A stretch of DNA of 38,369 nucleotides. Source: an uncultured Bacilli bacterium. Lineage in GTDB: Bacteria; Bacillota_I; Bacilli_A; RF39; UBA660. The notes beneath the pieces are model-generated. The model searched no databases and had not been told where the DNA came from. It worked only from the letters and a program-made list of their open reading frames with translations. A program made the translations under genes and the position numbers. Position 1 is the stretch's first letter; each line of letters opens with the position of its first letter. The stretch covers positions 1 through 38,369 of the forward strand of contig CANRCI010000002.1 in NCBI GenBank assembly GCA_947629075.1, written 5' to 3'. Of the stretch, positions 16,473 to 24,278 are shown in pieces.

Positions 16473-16500
16473 TTGATTTTTTGAAAAAAACATGTATAAT
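16473..16500 (+). promoter_or_regulatory. Candidate promoter of the surface-fibre locus
   Basis: TTGATT (16473-16478), 16-bp spacer, TATAAT (16495-16500), 35 bases before the first gene. The remainder of the 170-base gap after the glycosyltransferase (16365-16472) is AT-rich, with no gene or riboswitch that I recognise. Confidence 0.65.
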
Positions 16501-16535
16501 ATAGGCAAATTTAAATTCTATGCGTAGGGAAGCGA

Positions 16536-18482
16536 GTGATTTTTGTGAATGAAAAAGAAAAAAAGAGAAAGAGAAAAATAAAAATTTTCTTTGCTAGTGC
16601 AGCAGTATTTGTTTTAGGTGTTGTGGGATATCAAATTAATAAGTCACCGGATCACGATTTAAATAGCGGAAAAGTAACAGTAGTAGTTCCGGATACTCCA
16701 AATAAGGATGTCGAAGATACTCACGAAGGTGATATGACAACGACAACAACTACTGAAGAAGCTGAAGACTTTGTAATCGATCAAGTTACTGAATCAGCCG
16801 ATAGTATAATTGGTGATATTTCATCAGTAGTCGATGCGGTCGACGATAAAAATATTACGGGTAAAGATCAAGAAACTAGTCAGGGTCAAGTAGCAGTTAA
16901 TCCAACTACTCCTAGTAAGCCTAGTACTCCAAGTAAACCTACTAAACCTAGTAAACCAAGTGAACCAGATACTCCAGTTAAACCAGAAATTCATGTTCAC
17001 GTTTATAGTGATTTACTAAATTATGACGACGATGTCGAATATATAAAATGTAATGGCTGCGATTTAATTATCACGAGAGCTCATAAACTTGGTGATAAAG
17101 TTTACGATAAAGAGAATCAAGAGTTAGTAGAAAAATGTGAAAACCCAGATTGTACTTACGAAATACGTACAACTCACAAATATCATCAAACTTTGAATTT
17201 TAAATCGGCAAGTGATAAAGGTGAAGAGTATGAGTGTGATGAATGTGGTGAAATAATAACTAAAGCTCATACTTACGGTGAAGTACATTACGATAAAGTA
17301 ACCCATGAAGCAATTCAGGATTGTGAGAATGAAGAATGTGGTTACGAACATCGCGAACTACACAAAGATCACGTTAGTACAACATTTAAATCAGCTGATA
17401 AAGAAAAAGAGATTTGGGAATGTGATGACTGTGGTGCCGAAATCGATAAAGACCATGTCTACGGTGCAGTTCACTACGACAAAGTAACGCACGAAGAAAT
17501 CAAAGATTGTGAAAATGAAGATTGTGGTTACGAACATCGTGAATTACATCAAAACCACACTAAGGCAACCCTTCAGTCACATACATCTGAAAAAGAGACT
17601 TGGAAATGTGATGATTGTGATGCAGAATTTGATAAAGCTCATGTCTATGGAAATGTGCATTACGATAAAGGTACGCATGAGGAAATTAAAACTTGTCAAA
17701 CTCCAGGATGTGGCGAAGAAGTTCGTACTGAACACCAAAACCACGTAAATGCTACATTTAAATCAAACGATAATTTAAAAGAAACTTGGGAATGTGACGA
17801 CTGTGGAGCAGAGTTTGAAAAAAGCCATGTTGTTGGAGCAGTTGAGATTGAAGAAGGAACATTTGACTGGGTTCAAAAATGTGAGACTCCAGAATGTACT
17901 TACGAAATCAGAGATCCACATGAAAATCATCACAACTATAAGATAGCTTCAAATGATGAAACTCATGAACATTGGGAATGTGAAGATTGCCATGATACAT
18001 TTGAAAAAGAACACGTCTTTAATGTAGGTGTAGAACAACCAGATGGAACACTTCTACAATCTTGTCAAAATGACGGTTGTGACTATCAGAGATATTGGCA
18101 TAACCATGTAGTTGGAAATGAAGAAAAAGTATTCTATAAACACGATGGTATCTATGATGAAAAAAAATGTTACACAATTATCTACAAATGTAGAATTTGT
18201 AACGAAGAAGTAAGAAGAGTAGATTACAACCACGATTTTGAAGAATATGCTGAATTTGGAATCAAGGTTTGTAAGAATGCTGGATGTGGTTATGAAGTAG
18301 AATATGAACCAATAAATGAAGTAAACGGAGTTAAAATAACTCAAGCACCAGCTGCAGCATTCGATACAACGGGATTAACTACCGAAACTTATGAAGCACC
18401 AACTTTGGAAGAATTTGAAAAAGAAGAAGAAGAAAAAGGGAAGGTATTATCATTATTACCTACTAAAAAAGAAGAATTTTAG
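16536..18482 (+). CDS. Surface-anchored protein with seven 62-residue Cys/His repeats
   Basis: A 648-residue protein not assigned to a named family. A basic N-terminus and one membrane helix (about residues 15-32) act as signal or anchor. Next come an acidic Thr-rich stretch (near 68-75) and a TPSKP-type Pro-rich linker (about 124-150). Seven repeats then fill 172-584, each of the form C-x2-C-x7-H-x17-C-x4-C-x7-H; the CxxC pairs start at 172, 234, 296, 358, 420, 482 and 552. The tail (590-648) is acidic and without Cys. The pattern suggests metal-binding or disulfide-stapled modules and recalls the C-x2-C-G/H repeats of gut Bacillota surface proteins. Start GTG 16536 has AGGGA 5 bases upstream; a second GTG at 16545 is the alternative. 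It is first in the locus, 20 bases before a SipW-type peptidase. Confidence 0.8.
   Translation: MIFVNEKEKKRKRKIKIFFASAAVFVLGVVGYQINKSPDHDLNSGKVTVVVPDTPNKDVEDTHEGDMTTTTTTEEAEDFVIDQVTESADSIIGDISSVVDAVDDKNITGKDQETSQGQVAVNPTTPSKPSTPSKPTKPSKPSEPDTPVKPEIHVHVYSDLLNYDDDVEYIKCNGCDLIITRAHKLGDKVYDKENQELVEKCENPDCTYEIRTTHKYHQTLNFKSASDKGEEYECDECGEIITKAHTYGEVHYDKVTHEAIQDCENEECGYEHRELHKDHVSTTFKSADKEKEIWECDDCGAEIDKDHVYGAVHYDKVTHEEIKDCENEDCGYEHRELHQNHTKATLQSHTSEKETWKCDDCDAEFDKAHVYGNVHYDKGTHEEIKTCQTPGCGEEVRTEHQNHVNATFKSNDNLKETWECDDCGAEFEKSHVVGAVEIEEGTFDWVQKCETPECTYEIRDPHENHHNYKIASNDETHEHWECEDCHDTFEKEHVFNVGVEQPDGTLLQSCQNDGCDYQRYWHNHVVGNEEKVFYKHDGIYDEKKCYTIIYKCRICNEEVRRVDYNHDFEEYAEFGIKVCKNAGCGYEVEYEPINEVNGVKITQAPAAAFDTTGLTTETYEAPTLEEFEKEEEEKGKVLSLLPTKKEEF
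17049..18287 (+). repeat. Tandem coding repeats, 186-bp unit (62 codons)
   Basis: The first six repeats of the Cys/His protein are spaced exactly 62 codons apart at the CxxC motif; the seventh is 70 codons after the sixth. The strongest similarity is between the second and third units (both VHYDKVTHE, GYEHRELH). Confidence 0.85.
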
Positions 18483-18502
18483 AATGAAATGGGGAATAAA
18501 AA

Positions 18503-19189
18503 ATGAAAAAGAATGATAAAAAATGGTACAAATCAGTTAGCAATTGGATATTTATACTTGTTTGTATAATTCTATTGCCAATTTTGTTAATGAATATTTG
18601 GATAATGGTCCAAGCAAAAAATGAACCGGATAAAATACCTAACGTATTTGGTTATAAACCTTTTATAGTTTTATCAGGTTCAATGGAAACAGAGATTTAT
18701 AAAGGTGATTTAGTAATTGCTAAAATGATTGATCCTAAAGAATTAAAAGTTGATGATATCATAGCATTCAGAGATCAAGAAAATACAGTTACAACCCACC
18801 GAATTATTGATATTGTAGAAGATGATGGTGAGACATTCTTTATCACAAAAGGTGATAACAACAACACTCAAGACCAAAATCTAGTTGAATACGAAGATGT
18901 CGAAGGAATTTATGTCTTACGTGTTCCTGGTGTTGGTAACTTAATGAATAGTCTTTCTGAAACAACTACAGTTGTAATAATAATAATGGGAATAACGATA
19001 ATATTTATCTTAGGTTTCTCAATCTCTAATAGAAAAGAGAGAAAAAAGGAAAGAGAAGAATATTTAGAATACAAGAAGATGAAAGAACAAGAGGAAAAAG
19101 AAAAACAACGAGAAGAAAAGCCGAAGGCTAAAAAGACAACGACCCCAAAGAAGACAACGAAGAAAAAGACAGATAAAAAGTCAAAATAA
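18503..19189 (+). CDS. sipW: SipW-type signal peptidase I (first copy)
   Basis: A 228-residue ER/archaeal-type signal peptidase with an N-terminal helix at about residues 14-36. The catalytic Ser is S60 in VLSGSMETEIYKGD, and a His (H99 in TTHRI) replaces the Lys used by ordinary bacterial enzymes. The family box KGDNNNTQD follows, then a second membrane helix at about 152-172 and a very basic Lys-rich tail. SipW-type enzymes process TasA/camelysin-like fibre proteins. Start ATG 18503 follows GGGGA, 20 bases after the Cys/His repeat gene. The likely substrates are encoded downstream, at 19299, 23631 and 24279. A second copy lies at 23050. Confidence 0.9.
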   Translation: MKKNDKKWYKSVSNWIFILVCIILLPILLMNIWIMVQAKNEPDKIPNVFGYKPFIVLSGSMETEIYKGDLVIAKMIDPKELKVDDIIAFRDQENTVTTHRIIDIVEDDGETFFITKGDNNNTQDQNLVEYEDVEGIYVLRVPGVGNLMNSLSETTTVVIIIMGITIIFILGFSISNRKERKKEREEYLEYKKMKEQEEKEKQREEKPKAKKTTTPKKTTKKKTDKKSK

Positions 19190-19195
19190 ATTTTG

Positions 19196-19265
19196 GTAAA
19201 CTGCTTTTTAAGCGTTTACATAGATTATAGGAATAGCATAAATTCCTATGCATAAAAATTTATGC
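19196..19265 (+). promoter_or_regulatory. Three consecutive RNA hairpins in the leader of the small-subunit gene
   Basis: GTAAAC...GTTTAC with inner GCTT/AAGC (19196-19219), then ATAGGAAT/ATTCCTAT (19227-19249), then GCATAAA/TTTATGC (19250-19265). GCATAA also occurs in the loop of the second hairpin, so TTTATGC has two possible partners. None is followed by a T run. The role is unknown; mRNA processing or stability, or regulation, are possible. Confidence 0.5.
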
Positions 19266-19298
19266 GATTTAATACACAGGTGGGGGGAGGTGAAAAAT

Positions 19299-19898
19299 AT
19301 GAAAAAGAAAATAATCGCTATATTCGCTCTATTATTTGCTGTTGTATTAACTGGATCTTCAGTTAGTGGAACATATGCAAAATATGTAAGTGAGGTAAAA
19401 GGAACTTCTGACGAGGCAAGAGTAGCAAAATGGTCTTTTAAGGTTAATAATGAGGAGACAACTGCATCAAAAACTTTTACATTTAACTTGTTTGATACAA
19501 TAAAAGATACTGGTGATGCTCAAGAAGATGATGTTAAGTCAGGAAAGATTATAGCTCCAGGTACTGAAGGAAGTTTCAAATTGAGTTTGAAAAACGAATC
19601 AGAAGTAAATGCAAACATCAAAATAGATTATACAGTAACTAATAATAATGAAATTCCAATAGAATTTAGTACAGATAAAAAGAATTGGAAGGATACTTTA
19701 GATGCTTTACCAGAAGAAGAAATAGCTATGGAAAGTGGTACGAAAGATGTTACTGTTTATTGGAGATGGACTTATGACCCAAGCAGTGGGGGGGATACAC
19801 GTACTTCTGACACTGATGAAACAGATACCACTCTAGGTCAAGCTGGAGAGGCTAAAGTTAAGGTTGAAGCTAAGATTACTGTTACTCAAAAAGATTAA
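19299..19898 (+). CDS. TasA/camelysin-like secreted protein, SipW-type signal (candidate fibre subunit)
   Basis: A 199-residue protein. The signal region is MKKKIIAIFALL and onward to GTYAKYVS, followed by DEARVAKW, which is the SipW-type N-terminus seen in TasA- or camelysin-like proteins. The mature part is beta-rich. It has IIAPGTEGSFKLSLKNES, typical of a camelysin-like strand pair, then VYWRWTYD and a DTTLGQAG segment, and ends KVEAKITVTQKD. Start ATG 19299 follows GGGGGGAGGTG, an unusually strong ribosome binding site, fitting high expression of a structural subunit. The in-frame start at 19248 would lie in the leader hairpins. No Cys is present in the mature chain. It is encoded between the first signal peptidase and the large Ig-array protein. 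Fibre formation is inferred from family resemblance only. Confidence 0.78.
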   Translation: MKKKIIAIFALLFAVVLTGSSVSGTYAKYVSEVKGTSDEARVAKWSFKVNNEETTASKTFTFNLFDTIKDTGDAQEDDVKSGKIIAPGTEGSFKLSLKNESEVNANIKIDYTVTNNNEIPIEFSTDKKNWKDTLDALPEEEIAMESGTKDVTVYWRWTYDPSSGGDTRTSDTDETDTTLGQAGEAKVKVEAKITVTQKD

Positions 19899-19910
19899 TG
19901 CAATTAAAAT

Positions 19911-19966
19911 GAAAGTTAAATTTATTTAACTTTCAAATAAGTCCATGAGAAATCGTGGATTTATTT
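19911..19966 (+). promoter_or_regulatory. Two abutting strong hairpins between the small-subunit and large-protein genes
   Basis: GAAAGTTAAA/TTTAACTTTC (19911-19934, loop TTTA) is followed with no gap by AAATAAGTCCATGA/TCGTGGATTTATTT (19935-19966), a 14-bp stem (two G-U) closed by a GAAA tetraloop. Only a broken T run follows, so this could be a partial terminator or a 3'-protecting structure that raises the mRNA level of the small subunit relative to the downstream genes. Confidence 0.6.
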
Positions 19967-20003
19967 GAAAATTAAAATCAAATTAGAAGGGAGTAGAGGG
20001 ATA

Positions 20004-23000
20004 ATGAATAAGTCTAATAATGATGAAAAAAGAAGATTTAAAATGATCATTATGATGTTAATTATTATTATCATTATTCTTTTACTTATAACTAGTTGTA
20101 ATTCTAAATATTGGGGTAGAATTGGTGAATACATTAATGAAACAGAAGTAGATTTAGATGATGATAGTGGCGAAAGAGATGTTATTTTAAATAAAAATTT
20201 AAGATTTGATGATGATAAATTTAATTTATATTTGAGCGATGTTGATGGTAGGTTGTCTTTTCACTATACAAATATTAAGCCTACTAATCTTACGTGTACT
20301 ACTAGTGATTCTGATATAGCAACTTGTTTTGTTAAAGATGGTTATGTAGTAGTTCATCCCAAAGATACTGGTGATATCGATGTTGTTGTAGAAGGTCTTG
20401 CTAATGGAAAGAAATATCGAGCTAAATCAAAGGTAAAAGTTAAAGACTCTAAACCGTATATAAGTTTATCTAGTAAACGTGGAACTATTAATCTTAAAGG
20501 TAATAAAAAAATAATTGTGTCTTATAGATTAGTAGGAATATCTGGTAATGTAACTGTTGATATTGATAACGATTCTATAGCTGATGTCAGTGTTAAGAAT
20601 GGAGTTCTTACAGTCGTTGGTAAGAAAGTAGGAAAAGCTAAGATTACAGTATCTGTTAAACGCAATTCCAAGACTTATAAAGATACATATAATTTAACAG
20701 TTATTAATACGACTAATAAAAAGAAATCTTCTAAGAGTAGTGATAGTTCATTAAAAAGCTTATCTTCCTCAAAAGGGAGGGTTAAGCTTAAGAGTGGAGT
20801 TTATGATTATTATGTTTCAGTAGATAATAGTGTTAAAAATTTAGATATTGATGCTGTACCTCGTGATAGCAAAGCTAAAGTTAAATATAAAGTAAATGGT
20901 AAAGTAGTAGATAATTTAAATGATGTTGAATTAAAAGTTGGTAACAATAAAATAGAAATAGTGGTTATAGCTGAAGATGGAAGTAGTACTACTTATCATG
21001 TTAATGTTAATAGATCTAAGCCTAGTAAATCTAGTAATAATTCATTATCTGAATTAAAAGTAAGTGAAGGTAGTTTGAGCCCTAAATTTAATGAGAAAGT
21101 TTTAGATTATCATGTTACTGTTGACTCTAGTGTTGATAGTATCGATATATATCCTAAAGTAAAAGATAAAAAAGCTAAAGTTAAATATAGATATAAGGGT
21201 AGAGAAGTAGAATCTCTTGAAGATTTACCACTAGAATTTGGTGATAATAAAGTTGAAATTTTGGTTACTAGTGAAAGTGGAGAAACTAAGAAATACACAG
21301 TTACTGTGGAAAAAAAGAAAAGCGATGACAACTATTTAAAAGATTTAGATGTATCTAGTGGTTCAGAATTGAAGTTTGATAAAAACACTAATAGTTATAC
21401 TGTTAATGTTCCTTATGATCAAGATACAATAACTGTTACTAGTGATGTTGAAGATTCTAAAAGTAAAACTAGTTATAAATTTAATGGTAAAGAAGTAGAA
21501 TCTCTTGAAGATTTAGAGCTAAACCCTGGAGATAATGAAGTAGAAGTTACAGTTACTAGTGAAAGTGGTAAAAAGAGAACTTATAAAGTTACTATTCATA
21601 AAGCTGTTAGAACTGTAGAATTTGATAGTAGTAGTTATACATTGGATATAGAAAATACTGGTATATTAGTTTATCGTGTCTATGAAGATGGTGTTCTTTT
21701 ATCTGATGATCAATATGATAAAGATGATATAGATTTTACTATTGAAGGATATCAAGGTACGATTGAAAAACACAATGGTTATATTTCGTTGATACCTGAT
21801 CCAAGTATGGCTGATGAAACTAAGAAAGCAACTATTCAATATGCTGGTTCAAGTTCTAGTGCTGATGTTACATTTAGGTACGTTGAACACTTTGTAAATT
21901 CACCAGTTGATGAATATGATGTCGATTTTACTGGTGATAATAATGAAAGAAGTTTTGTTCTACACAATAACATGTTTAGTGGAAATGTTAAGAGTAAGAG
22001 ATTGAACGATAGAACTATTCGTGTTTATGAAGAAGGAAACGAAGATATTTATATTGATATAGAATATGATCCTGATGAATTAGAAATAGAATCAGTTGAA
22101 GGTAGTACTTCAGTATCAGTAACAGTTAAACCTAAGAAATCTGGAAAGCTTAAATTAGGTGTAAGTGGATATTATAAAGGTGTTCCTGTTAATTCATTTC
22201 CAATTATAATAAATTCTATTATGAAATATATATTGAAATTGGATGCGAATGGTGGATATTTTGATCAATTTACTACTTATTATGAATTTGCATTAGAAGA
22301 AGATACAAACTTCGATTTAACTGATTACTTTGATGGTTATTATGAAGATGAAGATTGCTTACATTATCAGTTAGAATCTTTTAATACTTCCAAAGATGGT
22401 TCTGGTACTAAGTACGATTTTGATAATAAAAATATTGTGATAAAAGAAGACACAGTATTGTATGCGATTTATTCTAAAGATCCAATTGATGAACCGATCG
22501 AAGAAGAATACAATTATTACTTAGTCGATGTTGATTTATTCCATAATGAAGAGTATTTCCAAAAATATAATCGTGATAAAATTATTTATCCTGGTGCGAC
22601 TGGTTTTTATAAAATGACATTTGATAATAATACATCTTCTGATATAGAGATAACAAGTGTTACTTTAGAAGAAGATACTATTTGTGTTGATGAAGATGGT
22701 GTTAAGGGTTGTCTTAATATGGGATATGCTGTAAGAGATTATGAAGGTAATTACTATTTAGGTGGTAATAATAATTACAGTATTGTAAATAGGAAAGCTG
22801 ATGAAGTAGATGGTTATCATACTAAAAAAGTTATTACATTTAAGGATCCGATTACTTTAAATCATGGAGCATCAACTGAAATACATCTATTGTGGCAGTG
22901 GGTTGATTTTGATGATGATGGACCTAATGATAAATTAGATACTAAGATTGGTGATTATGCTGGTAATAAACTTAATGACATGTATCAGTTAACAGTTAGT

Positions 23001-23048
23001 ATTCAATTTAATAAAACCAAGACAACTTGTGATAAGAATGGTGGTTAA
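20004..23048 (+). CDS. Large surface protein: Ig and cadherin-like array with a TasA-like C-terminal domain
   Basis: A 1014-residue protein. Residues 14-31 are a hydrophobic helix ending in ITSC (C32), which fits a lipobox, followed by N-S-K-Y. Two BIG-like Ig domains follow (about 66-147 and 151-234). Three cadherin-like beta-sandwich repeats come next (about 248-332, 346-435, 443-532; compare GDNKVEILVTSESGETKKYTV with GDNEVEVTVTSESGKKRTYKV). A central beta-rich part (535-735), a Flg_new/InlB-like module (741-824), and a C-terminal domain (836-1012) complete it. The C-terminal domain resembles the 199-residue neighbour: YPGATGFYKMTFDNNTS, LLWQWVDFD and DTKIGDYAG line up with PGTEGSFKLSLKNES, VYWRWTYD and DTTLGQAG. 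Start ATG 20004 follows GGGAGTAGAGGG. It may anchor or cap the fibre; this is inference. Acidic overall. Confidence 0.78.
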   Translation: MNKSNNDEKRRFKMIIMMLIIIIIILLLITSCNSKYWGRIGEYINETEVDLDDDSGERDVILNKNLRFDDDKFNLYLSDVDGRLSFHYTNIKPTNLTCTTSDSDIATCFVKDGYVVVHPKDTGDIDVVVEGLANGKKYRAKSKVKVKDSKPYISLSSKRGTINLKGNKKIIVSYRLVGISGNVTVDIDNDSIADVSVKNGVLTVVGKKVGKAKITVSVKRNSKTYKDTYNLTVINTTNKKKSSKSSDSSLKSLSSSKGRVKLKSGVYDYYVSVDNSVKNLDIDAVPRDSKAKVKYKVNGKVVDNLNDVELKVGNNKIEIVVIAEDGSSTTYHVNVNRSKPSKSSNNSLSELKVSEGSLSPKFNEKVLDYHVTVDSSVDSIDIYPKVKDKKAKVKYRYKGREVESLEDLPLEFGDNKVEILVTSESGETKKYTVTVEKKKSDDNYLKDLDVSSGSELKFDKNTNSYTVNVPYDQDTITVTSDVEDSKSKTSYKFNGKEVESLEDLELNPGDNEVEVTVTSESGKKRTYKVTIHKAVRTVEFDSSSYTLDIENTGILVYRVYEDGVLLSDDQYDKDDIDFTIEGYQGTIEKHNGYISLIPDPSMADETKKATIQYAGSSSSADVTFRYVEHFVNSPVDEYDVDFTGDNNERSFVLHNNMFSGNVKSKRLNDRTIRVYEEGNEDIYIDIEYDPDELEIESVEGSTSVSVTVKPKKSGKLKLGVSGYYKGVPVNSFPIIINSIMKYILKLDANGGYFDQFTTYYEFALEEDTNFDLTDYFDGYYEDEDCLHYQLESFNTSKDGSGTKYDFDNKNIVIKEDTVLYAIYSKDPIDEPIEEEYNYYLVDVDLFHNEEYFQKYNRDKIIYPGATGFYKMTFDNNTSSDIEITSVTLEEDTICVDEDGVKGCLNMGYAVRDYEGNYYLGGNNNYSIVNRKADEVDGYHTKKVITFKDPITLNHGASTEIHLLWQWVDFDDDGPNDKLDTKIGDYAGNKLNDMYQLTVSIQFNKTKTTCDKNGG

Positions 23049-23049
23049 G

Positions 23050-23625
23050 ATGAAGAAGTTAAAAAGAATAATAACTGGTGTTGTAGGAGTTATCTTAGCG
23101 CTTATCTTGTTGTTCAACATCTACAATTTCATCAACATAAAAATATTGAAAAATGACCTAACCACAGTCTTTGGTTATTCAGTGTTAGAAGTAGTATCTG
23201 GTTCGATGGAACCAACTATTAAAAAAGGTGATTTGATAATTATCAAAGTCAAAAACTTTGAATATCACCCAGGGGATATTGTGACTTTCACTGATGTCGA
23301 AGGTTCATTTGTAACCCACAGAATTGTAATGTTACAAAGAGATAAGATGACTACTAAAGGTGATAACAACAATACTGAAGATGAAAGCTTGCCAGCTAAA
23401 AACATCATTGGTAAATATATGTTTAGAATTGCTGGATTTGGAACTATATTACAAACGATAAAAAATCCTGTCGTAAGCATTATGATATTTGTAATTGGTG
23501 TTCTAATATGCTATGTCTTGGTCGATAATGAAGAGAATAAAGTTGTACCTTTAGAAGAACAAGCTGAATACGATAAATATTTAGTTGAGAAAAAGAAAAA
23601 TAGACAAAATAAAAAGAAAAGGTGA
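23050..23625 (+). CDS. SipW-type signal peptidase I (second copy)
   Basis: A 191-residue paralogue of the peptidase at 18503. It has a helix at about residues 8-30 and the catalytic Ser S52 in VVSGSMEPTIKKGD. H90 lies in VTHRI, followed by the KGDNNNTED box and a second helix at about 145-165 before a basic tail. Start ATG 23050 lies one base after the stop of the large surface protein; ATG 23038 and GTG 23029 are in frame but overlap that gene. GGTGG lies upstream. Two peptidases in one locus suggest different substrate preferences, one perhaps serving the Cys-rich protein encoded next. Confidence 0.9.
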   Translation: MKKLKRIITGVVGVILALILLFNIYNFINIKILKNDLTTVFGYSVLEVVSGSMEPTIKKGDLIIIKVKNFEYHPGDIVTFTDVEGSFVTHRIVMLQRDKMTTKGDNNNTEDESLPAKNIIGKYMFRIAGFGTILQTIKNPVVSIMIFVIGVLICYVLVDNEENKVVPLEEQAEYDKYLVEKKKNRQNKKKR

Positions 23626-23630
23626 AAATT

Positions 23631-24266
23631 ATGAAAGGATTATTACATAGTAAAAGATTTCGCAAAAACTTATCTAAATGGTTATTTATGTATATAGGAA
23701 CTATGCTTCTATTTACTACTGTAATAACCTATTCTAAATACATCAGTAGTATGATGAGTAGCGATGGAGCACGAGTTGCTAAATTCGATGTTTCAGTCGT
23801 ATCTGATAAGTGTTCATCTACTGAGAATGGCAGTTTGGAATGTAATACTGGTAAGTATCGTCCAACTCAAGAGATAAAATATTATTTTACTCTAAAAGCA
23901 AATGTTGAAGTTAAAACCGATATATATTTAACAGTATTTTTAAATAATTCATTCAAGATGATTAGTGTTAAAGAAGTTGGAAATGCAACTCCTGAAAGTA
24001 TTGTTTGTAACACTGGAGATGTGAGTGATCGAACGATTGCTGGATATACGAGATGTAAATTTAAAGCTAAAGAATTTGCTTTAGACCAAGAACAAAAAGA
24101 GAGAAAATATGAAGTAACAGTTAAGTTCGATAATACTTATTGTTCTAACAAAGAAAGTGAGTATTATTGTAATCAAAATAAAGACCCAGAGGATTATAAG
24201 AGTGTTACTAATGATTTATACAATATATTGCGAGTTGACTATGCAGCAACTCAGGTAAAAAATTAG
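23631..24266 (+). CDS. Secreted TasA-like protein, Cys-rich, SipW-type signal
   Basis: A 211-residue protein. A basic start (KGLLHSKRFRKNLSKW) and a hydrophobic helix lead to VITYSKYISSMMSS and DGARVAKFDVSVVSD, the same SipW-type layout as the 199-residue protein (TYAKYVS, DEARVAKW). The mature part is beta-rich. PTQEIKYYFTLKANVEVKTD matches the position of the neighbour's PGTEGSFKLSLKNE strands. Six Cys in the mature chain could form three disulfides, unlike the Cys-free small subunit. ATG 23631 with AAAAGGTGA upstream is preferred to the GTG at 23622, which overlaps the peptidase gene. It may be a minor fibre component; there is no direct evidence of function. Confidence 0.75.
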   Translation: MKGLLHSKRFRKNLSKWLFMYIGTMLLFTTVITYSKYISSMMSSDGARVAKFDVSVVSDKCSSTENGSLECNTGKYRPTQEIKYYFTLKANVEVKTDIYLTVFLNNSFKMISVKEVGNATPESIVCNTGDVSDRTIAGYTRCKFKAKEFALDQEQKERKYEVTVKFDNTYCSNKESEYYCNQNKDPEDYKSVTNDLYNILRVDYAATQVKN

Positions 24267-24278
24267 AGGGGGATTATA

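Noticed and set aside
16365..16535. A riboswitch (for example c-di-GMP) upstream of the surface-fibre locus
   Set aside because: No conserved aptamer core was recognised, and the transcript leader after the -10 is only about 30 bases.
17305..17748. Two short plus-strand open frames inside the Cys/His repeat gene
   Set aside because: They are alternative frames of the repeats, with no ribosome binding sites of their own.
17049..18287. A CRISPR array or DNA-level satellite because of the regular 186-bp period
   Set aside because: The period is in a continuous reading frame with conserved Cys/His codons, and the units differ at the DNA level.
19248..19298. A start for the small subunit at 19248
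   Set aside because: It lies in the leader hairpins; GGGGGGAGGTG points to ATG 19299 and a normal signal peptide.
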